Assembly (NCBI GenBank): GCA_934296355.1
Contig: CAKRAY010000010.1
Coordinates: 1-21,009 of the forward strand
DNA from: an uncultured Clostridia bacterium
Lineage (GTDB): Bacteria > Bacillota > Clostridia > Christensenellales > DTU072
DNA: 21,009 nucleotides
Reading direction: 5' to 3'
Shown: positions 16,591 through 21,009 of the stretch, piece after piece
How positions within the stretch are numbered: position 1 is the first letter of the stretch
Layout: every line of letters begins with the position of its first letter
Notes under the pieces: model-generated
Seen by the model: the letters and a program-made list of their open reading frames with translations, nothing else
Told to the model about the DNA's origin: nothing
The model's database searches: none
Made by a program: the position numbers and the translations under genes

Positions 16591-16619
16591 TTGACTTAAA
16601 AATCAAAAAGGTTTATACT
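16591..16619 (+). promoter_or_regulatory. Strong sigma-A promoter of the greA operon
   Basis: TTGACT (16591-16596) and TATACT (16614-16619) are separated by 17 bases, near consensus. The start of transcription would fall near 16626, inside the left arm of a perfect hairpin. A second -10-like TATAAT lies at 16652-16657 but has no good -35 partner. Confidence 0.8.
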
Positions 16620-16623
16620 ATAC

Positions 16624-16674
16624 GAGTAATTCGCCGTATGGCGAATTACTCTATAATACCGTTTTTTAGAACGG
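16624..16674 (+). promoter_or_regulatory. Perfect 12-bp hairpin at the 5' end of the greA leader
   Basis: GAGTAATTCGCC (16624-16635) and GGCGAATTACTC (16640-16651) form a perfect 12-bp stem with a GTAT loop. Because the promoter's predicted start lies at about the first bases of the stem, the mRNA would begin with this hairpin. A second small hairpin follows: CCGTT (16659-16663) with AACGG (16670-16674) around a T-rich loop. As DNA the palindrome could be an operator; as RNA it could stabilise the 5' end or act in attenuation. The greA ribosome binding site (AGGA, 16686-16689) is just downstream and free. Confidence 0.6.
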
Positions 16675-16700
16675 AATAAAAAAATAGGACGTGTTTAATT

Positions 16701-17171
16701 ATGGCAGTAACGAAATTAACGAAGAAAAAATACGACGAGTTGACGGCTGAACTTTTAAGACGTAAGACCGAAGAAAGAGACAAAATCAGTAAGGATATCC
16801 AACACGCTAAGGAATTCGGCGATTTGTCCGAAAACGCGGAATATTCGGCGGCTAAGGACGCTTACGATAGAAACGAAACGGAGATTGCCAGACTCGAAGG
16901 TTTGCTTTCCAATATAGAAATCATCGACGAAACGACGGTAAACACGGACGTCGTAGGCGAGTTGACCGTAGTTAAAGTTTACGATAGAACTTTTGACGAA
17001 GAAATAGTTTTCAGCATCGTTCCTTCTTTGGAAGTAGACGTGTTCAATAACAAAATCAGCATTACCAGCCCCATCGGCAAGGCTTTACACGGCCACAAAG
17101 CGGGCGAAGTCGTAAAGGCTAAAACCCCCGGCGGCGAAGTAGTGTTGGAAATTCGCGAAATATCGAAATAA
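16701..17171 (+). CDS. greA: Transcription elongation factor GreA
   Basis: This 156-residue factor binds RNA polymerase through its secondary channel and stimulates cleavage of the 3' end of backtracked RNA. The N-terminal antiparallel coiled coil (about 1-75) carries the acidic tip GDLSENAEY, with D41 and E44, which places Mg2+ at the active site. The C-terminal FKBP-like domain ends with the typical ISITSPIGKALHGHKAGEVV stretch. Length is exactly as usual for the family. It is the first gene of a five-gene operon behind a strong promoter with a hairpin leader. The next start codon is 3 bases after its stop. Confidence 0.97.
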   Translation: MAVTKLTKKKYDELTAELLRRKTEERDKISKDIQHAKEFGDLSENAEYSAAKDAYDRNETEIARLEGLLSNIEIIDETTVNTDVVGELTVVKVYDRTFDEEIVFSIVPSLEVDVFNNKISITSPIGKALHGHKAGEVVKAKTPGGEVVLEIREISK

Positions 17172-17174
17172 TCT

Positions 17175-18440
17175 ATGACTTCGTATAAAGAGGAAGGTCT
17201 TACCGAGAGTATTATAAGAAACTCGAAAAAAATCGGATTTCATACTCCGGGACACGGCGGTAAACTCGACGACGTATTCTCTTTTTGCGACGTGACGGAA
17301 CTTTCCTACACTGATAATCTGATTTATCCTTGCGGGAAGATTATAGACTTAGAAAAAAAACTGGCTTCCGTATATAACGCGGAGGCTTGTTTTATTTCTA
17401 CGCAGGGCGCAACCCATAACGTGCATCAAGCCGTTTACGCGACCAAGGACGACGGCGACTTCTTGATTATAGGCAAAGCGCACGTTTCGGTCTACAACGC
17501 CATGCGACTTTTCGGCGTAAACTGCTACCACGTCGATACCGCCGATAATCTCGTTTTGCCCGACTCCGTAAAGACGGTGATCGTCACTTCTCCCGACTAT
17601 TTCGGTAATTGTTTAGACTTAAAAAAGATAAGAGAAACGATAAAGAACAGGACGCTCATCGTAGACTCCGCGCACGGAAGCCATTTTGCGTTTAGTAATG
17701 AATTGCCCGATTCGGCAACCGAATACGGCGATTTGGTTATCCTAAGTCTACATAAGACCCTACCGGTTGCTACGGGCGGGAGCGTGCTTTGCGTGAAGAA
17801 ACGCTACTTTGACAAGGCGCTTTTATATAGAAAACTCGCCCACACCACTTCCCCGTCGTTCGTCACGTTATGCACGATAGAACGCGCCGTAAACGAGTTT
17901 AGCGTAGACGGAGAACGTATTTACTTAGACATCAAGCGTAAGGTAGCGGAGTTTAAGGGCGCGCTGAGGAACGGTTTTCGAGCGGAAGATAACGACGACT
18001 TTTCGCGAGTGGTAATCTCGTCGCCGTACGACGGAGTTAAAGTAAGCGAGTATCTCGAAAAAAAGGGGTTCGTAGCGGAGATGAGTTACGAATCGAAAGT
18101 CGTTCTTATAGTTACGAAATACAACGCGGAGTATTTGAAGCCGCTTGCGGAAGCGTTGAACGAAGCGAAAGATTTGCCGCTTTACGAAGGAAAACTTTTT
18201 CCGTTTACCAAGCACGTTACGCCCGTGAAGTTGTTTTTCGGCGGCGAGGCGGAACGTATCGCGGTTAAAGACGCTAAGGGCAGGAGGGCGTTTGCCGAAA
18301 TCGGGTTCTATCCCCCGGGAGTTCCGCTCGTTTATGCCGGAGAAGTCGTTACCGAGGAAGTTATCGACCTATTTTGCAATAAAAATTGCGCGACCAACGC
18401 GTTCGGACTTGAAAACGGCGCCGTTTATGTGTTAAAATAA
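17175..18440 (+). CDS. PLP-dependent Orn/Lys/Arg decarboxylase family protein
   Basis: This 421-residue member of the Orn/Lys/Arg decarboxylase major-domain family is like B. subtilis YaaO/SpeA. Family landmarks are FHTPGHGG (22-29), the STQGATHNVHQAV cofactor loop, LIVDSAHGSH with D164 binding the PLP ring nitrogen and H167, and LSLHKTLPVATGG with Schiff-base Lys K194. It is somewhat shorter than the roughly 480-residue family norm, mainly in the C-terminal part. The reaction would be decarboxylation of arginine, lysine or ornithine to a polyamine precursor; the substrate cannot be read from sequence. There is no Shine-Dalgarno sequence before the ATG at 17175, 3 bases after greA, so translation is probably coupled. 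Position just before tmk matches Firmicutes gene order. Confidence 0.88.
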   Translation: MTSYKEEGLTESIIRNSKKIGFHTPGHGGKLDDVFSFCDVTELSYTDNLIYPCGKIIDLEKKLASVYNAEACFISTQGATHNVHQAVYATKDDGDFLIIGKAHVSVYNAMRLFGVNCYHVDTADNLVLPDSVKTVIVTSPDYFGNCLDLKKIRETIKNRTLIVDSAHGSHFAFSNELPDSATEYGDLVILSLHKTLPVATGGSVLCVKKRYFDKALLYRKLAHTTSPSFVTLCTIERAVNEFSVDGERIYLDIKRKVAEFKGALRNGFRAEDNDDFSRVVISSPYDGVKVSEYLEKKGFVAEMSYESKVVLIVTKYNAEYLKPLAEALNEAKDLPLYEGKLFPFTKHVTPVKLFFGGEAERIAVKDAKGRRAFAEIGFYPPGVPLVYAGEVVTEEVIDLFCNKNCATNAFGLENGAVYVLK

Positions 18441-18475
18441 TTTAGTTAGAGAAAAAACTTAGGAGAAAGACCGAA

Positions 18476-19090
18476 TTGAGTAAGTTTATTGTATTCGAGG
18501 GCGGCGAAGGCGTAGGCAAAAGCACGCAACTCGAACTTTTGAAAGAATATTTGGAAAGAACGGAGCAAAAAGCGGTTTTTACGCGCGAGCCGGGCGGCAC
18601 GCCCCTTGCCGAAAAAATTCGCAGGCTGATTCTTACCGAGCCGATGTGCGCCGATTGCGAGTCGCTTTTGTTTGCGGCGCAAAGGGCGGAGCATATAGAG
18701 AATTTTATTAAGCCGGAGTTAGAGAAAGGCAACATCGTGGTATGCGACAGATATTTAGACAGTTCTTTGGCGTATCAAGGCTACGCTCGCGGACTCACGG
18801 AAGAAAAGGTGCTTGCGTATAACGCCTACGCCGTGCAAAACTGTTTGCCCGACGCGATAGTTTTCATAGATATGGACCCGACGAAGAGTTGGCGTAGGCG
18901 GAGCGGCGACGTCATCGAAAACGACAGATTGGAAAAGGAAGCCGACGCGTTCCACAGCGCGGTTTATAAGGGATTCCAAATGCTTGCGGAAAAAAACGAA
19001 CGCTATATACGAATAGTACCCGACGAGGACAAACTCGTGACCGCGGTGAAAATCGTCGAGGCGCTTAGGAGCAAAGGAATAATAAAATGA
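18476..19090 (+). CDS. tmk: Thymidylate kinase
   Basis: This 204-residue enzyme phosphorylates dTMP to dTDP with ATP. The start is TTG at 18476, with AGGAG at 18461-18465; it places the family's usual MxKFIVFEGGEGVGKST beginning at residue 1. The P-loop is GGEGVGKST (9-17), the DRY motif is D91-R-Y93 in CDRYLDSSLAYQG, and the LID region WRRRSGDVIENDRLE is Arg-rich, ending in the conserved DRxE. Length is standard. Its stop overlaps the holB start by 4 bases (ATGA), indicating tight coupling. Confidence 0.96.
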   Translation: MSKFIVFEGGEGVGKSTQLELLKEYLERTEQKAVFTREPGGTPLAEKIRRLILTEPMCADCESLLFAAQRAEHIENFIKPELEKGNIVVCDRYLDSSLAYQGYARGLTEEKVLAYNAYAVQNCLPDAIVFIDMDPTKSWRRRSGDVIENDRLEKEADAFHSAVYKGFQMLAEKNERYIRIVPDEDKLVTAVKIVEALRSKGIIK

Positions 19091-20058
19091 ATTTCGATTT
19101 GGTTAAGAAAAATTCCGCATACAAGAGATTTTTATCCGACGTAAAAAGCGGAAAACTTAGCCATGCTTATATTGTTTTCAGCGAAGACGACGAACTGAGA
19201 GAGGCGTTTTATAAACTTGCGGCGATAAGCGTTTTTTGCAAGAACGCGTGCGGCGAGTGCAAGACTTGTCAGAGTATTCTTAACGATGACTACGTAGAGA
19301 TTTTGAAAGTGAACGCGCAAGACAAGTTCGGCGTGCGCGATATGGAAGACCTTAACGAAAAAATAATGAACAATCCGGTCGTAGGCACGCGAAAAATGGT
19401 AGTTATCGACCACGCGGAAAAGATGTCCCCGATTGTGCAAAACAAGTTTTTGAAGACCTACGAAGAACCGCCGGAGTATCTTACGGTAATACTTATGGCG
19501 GCGACGGAAGGCGGACTTCTCGGCACGATCAAGTCGCGCGGTAAAAAGTTCTACTTAGACTTGCTTTCCGCGGAAGACATACGTAAAGAACTCGTCGAAG
19601 AGGGCGTTGACGAACAAACGGCGGCGGTTTCGGCTTCGTTCGCGCTCGGAAACTACACTAAGGCGTTACGCTATTCGGTAGAAGACGGCTATCGCAAACA
19701 ATACGACAGAACGTTCAAAGTAATGTGCGCGTTAAAGAAATCGTCGCAAATACCCGAGTTTGTCGGCGACGAGATTTTCTCTAAAGACAACATACTTTTG
19801 ACGCTCGATTTTATGGAAATAATATTATCCGACGTAATGAAACTCGTCACGAACGCGCAAGTACCGTTATACAACGTGGACAGAGAATACGATTTGTCGG
19901 AGATAAAACAAGGGTATCTACCCGAGAGCGTAAGCAATGCGCTCGCCCTCGTCAACGAGGCAAGAATACAACTTAACGCCAACGTAAGCGCGTACAACGT
20001 TACGGGTACGCTATTGTTCGGCATATTGGAGGCTAAATACAAATGGCAAAAGAAATAA
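19087..20058 (+). CDS. holB: DNA polymerase III subunit delta' (clamp loader)
   Basis: This 323-residue protein is the delta' subunit that helps load the sliding clamp. It shows the family start (KRFLSDVKSGKLSHAYIVF), a four-Cys zinc module (C51, C55, C58, C61) and MSPIVQNKFLKTYEEPPEYL in the usual place. It lacks a Walker A loop, as expected of delta' and unlike gamma/tau. The usual SRC motif reads SRG. The start overlaps the tmk stop by 4 bases and the end overlaps the ricT start by 16 bases. The yaaQ and yaaR genes that often lie between tmk and holB in Firmicutes are absent here. Confidence 0.92.
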   Translation: MNFDLVKKNSAYKRFLSDVKSGKLSHAYIVFSEDDELREAFYKLAAISVFCKNACGECKTCQSILNDDYVEILKVNAQDKFGVRDMEDLNEKIMNNPVVGTRKMVVIDHAEKMSPIVQNKFLKTYEEPPEYLTVILMAATEGGLLGTIKSRGKKFYLDLLSAEDIRKELVEEGVDEQTAAVSASFALGNYTKALRYSVEDGYRKQYDRTFKVMCALKKSSQIPEFVGDEIFSKDNILLTLDFMEIILSDVMKLVTNAQVPLYNVDREYDLSEIKQGYLPESVSNALALVNEARIQLNANVSAYNVTGTLLFGILEAKYKWQKK

Positions 20059-20888
20059 CCGTAGTCGGAGTTCGTTTCAAAAACTCCGGCAAAGTATACT
20101 ACTTTTCACCAAAAGATATAGTTTTTAAGGAAGGCGACGGAGTAATTACCGAAACCGCTCGCGGTTTGGAATACGGAAAAATCGTCGAAGAGAATCACAA
20201 AGTAGACGAGTCGCAAATCGTCGCTCCGCTCAAAGACGTGGCGCGTAAAGCGACGTTCGAAGACGAAAAACGCCATCTCGAAAACTTAGAAAAACGCGAA
20301 CACCTAATGCGCGTCGGACACGAAAAAATCAACGCGCATAACTTGAATATGAAACTCGTCGACGCGGAATATACGTTCGACAGACAAAAAATAGTCTATT
20401 ATTTTACGGCAGACGGCAGAATCGACTTCCGCGAACTCGTCAAGGACTTGGCTTCCGTGTTTCACGTGAGAATAGAACTGCGACAAATCTACGAACGCGA
20501 CGATATAAAAATGCGCGGCGCGTTGGCGTCGTGCGGAAGACCGTGTTGCTGCACGCTTTATTTAAGAGATTTCGAAAAAGTTTCCATAAAAATGGCGAAG
20601 ATACAAGGGCTTAGCCTTAACCCCACGAAAATAAGCGGTTGTTGCGGAAAACTTATGTGTTGCTTGAAGTTCGAAAACGACTATTACGCGGAAGTTTACG
20701 GAAAAATGCCCAAAGTTAATTCCACCGTGACTACTCCCGACGGCGAAGGCACGGTAGTAAGCAACGATATTCTCAGACAAGAGTGTAACGTAAGAATAAC
20801 GCTCGAAGACGGCACTTCGGACGTGAGAAAATATAAACTCGACTCGCTCGGCGCGAAAACGAAACAACAAGAACCGGACGACGAGTAA
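20043..20888 (+). CDS. ricT: RicT (YaaT), PSP1-domain RNase Y accessory factor
   Basis: This 281-residue PSP1-domain protein in B. subtilis joins RicA and RicF in an Fe-S complex that tunes RNase Y mRNA processing, competence and sporulation. The start at 20043 overlaps holB by 16 bases, with GGAGG at 20028-20032. The PSP1 segment includes REL..DLASVFHVRIELRQI and DDIKMRGALASCGRPCCCTL (C164, C168-C170), then KISGCCGKLMCCL (C200, C201, C206, C207); these Cys clusters are the Fe-S ligand region. The C-terminus is a KOW-like loop, TPDGEGTVVSNDI, and a charged tail. It is the last complete gene of the greA operon in this window. Confidence 0.95.
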   Translation: MAKEITVVGVRFKNSGKVYYFSPKDIVFKEGDGVITETARGLEYGKIVEENHKVDESQIVAPLKDVARKATFEDEKRHLENLEKREHLMRVGHEKINAHNLNMKLVDAEYTFDRQKIVYYFTADGRIDFRELVKDLASVFHVRIELRQIYERDDIKMRGALASCGRPCCCTLYLRDFEKVSIKMAKIQGLSLNPTKISGCCGKLMCCLKFENDYYAEVYGKMPKVNSTVTTPDGEGTVVSNDILRQECNVRITLEDGTSDVRKYKLDSLGAKTKQQEPDDE

Positions 20889-20894
20889 TAAAAC

Positions 20895-20951
20895 TGCATC
20901 GGAATCGTGTGAGCAACGTACGCCCGTTGCATCGGAAGCGTGTGACGCTTC
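20895..20951 (+). repeat. Direct and inverted repeats downstream of ricT
   Basis: TGCATCGGAAnCGTGTGA occurs twice, at 20895-20912 and 20928-20945, with one mismatch. Interleaved are two hairpins: GCAACG/CGTTGC (20913-20918 with 20925-20930) and GAAGCG/CGCTTC (20935-20940 with 20946-20951). No U-run follows, so it is not a clear terminator. One frame (GCA at 20896 onward) stays open to the window end and reads ASEACDASPNLRELTVYF, but has no start with a ribosome binding site. It may be a small intergenic repeat element or the edge of the next gene. Confidence 0.45.
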
Positions 20952-21009
20952 ACCCAATCTACGCGAATTGACCGTGTATTTTAATAAGCATATAGCCGCG
21001 AATAAACTT

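Noticed and set aside
1..21009. CRISPR array, tRNA or rRNA genes, insertion sequence or prophage
   Set aside because: No regular repeat-spacer pattern, no cloverleaf-like tRNA with CCA or T-loop signature, no transposase, integrase or structural phage protein was found by reading.

Overview
The window comes from a bacterium that looks like an uncultured, probably gut-associated Clostridia member (Bacillota). The evidence is gene content: a greA – Orn/Lys/Arg decarboxylase – tmk – holB – ricT cluster resembling the yaaO–tmk–holB–yaaT region of Firmicutes, Shine-Dalgarno-led genes, occasional TTG starts, and carbohydrate genes (GH36 alpha-galactosidase, aldose 1-epimerase). All supported genes lie on the + strand. 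I saw no tRNA, rRNA, CRISPR array, insertion sequence or integrase.

Layout. (1) 1-493: the 3' part of an unrecognised gene cut by the window edge. (2) 523-11060: an accessory operon with its own promoter and five genes: a long coiled-coil protein (597-2081), a protein with a C-terminal HELFH zinc-peptidase-like domain (2215-4260), a very large DUF4011-type superfamily 1 helicase with a possible C-terminal nuclease domain (4272-8894), a small helical protein with a Lys tract and a Ser/Thr/Gly tail (8939-9655), and an AAA+ ATPase of the Vps4/katanin/spastin ('meiotic') type with a helical, MIT-like N-terminus (9703-11010, probably extended by a frameshift to 11060). This is the strongest candidate for an undescribed conflict, defence or remodelling system. 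(3) 11128-13838: GH36 alpha-galactosidase and a GNAT acetyltransferase. (4) 13839-16549: a gap holding a small signal-peptide-like ORF without a normal start codon and a good promoter, then a four-helix membrane protein of unknown function and galM. (5) 16591-20888: a housekeeping operon behind a strong promoter whose transcript should begin with a 12-bp hairpin: greA, a PLP decarboxylase, tmk, holB and ricT. (6) 20889-21009: a short stretch with direct and inverted repeats.

How the genes may work together. In the accessory operon a helicase (possibly a helicase-nuclease), a peptidase-like protein, an AAA+ unfoldase/remodelling ATPase and two helical, tailed proteins are co-directional with short gaps, which suggests a multi-protein machine acting on nucleic acid or on protein assemblies. 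Its biological role is inference. Alpha-galactosidase plus GalM fits release and anomeric conversion of galactose from alpha-galactosides. The last operon joins transcription-elongation rescue, dTMP phosphorylation, the DNA polymerase III clamp loader and the RNase Y accessory factor RicT.
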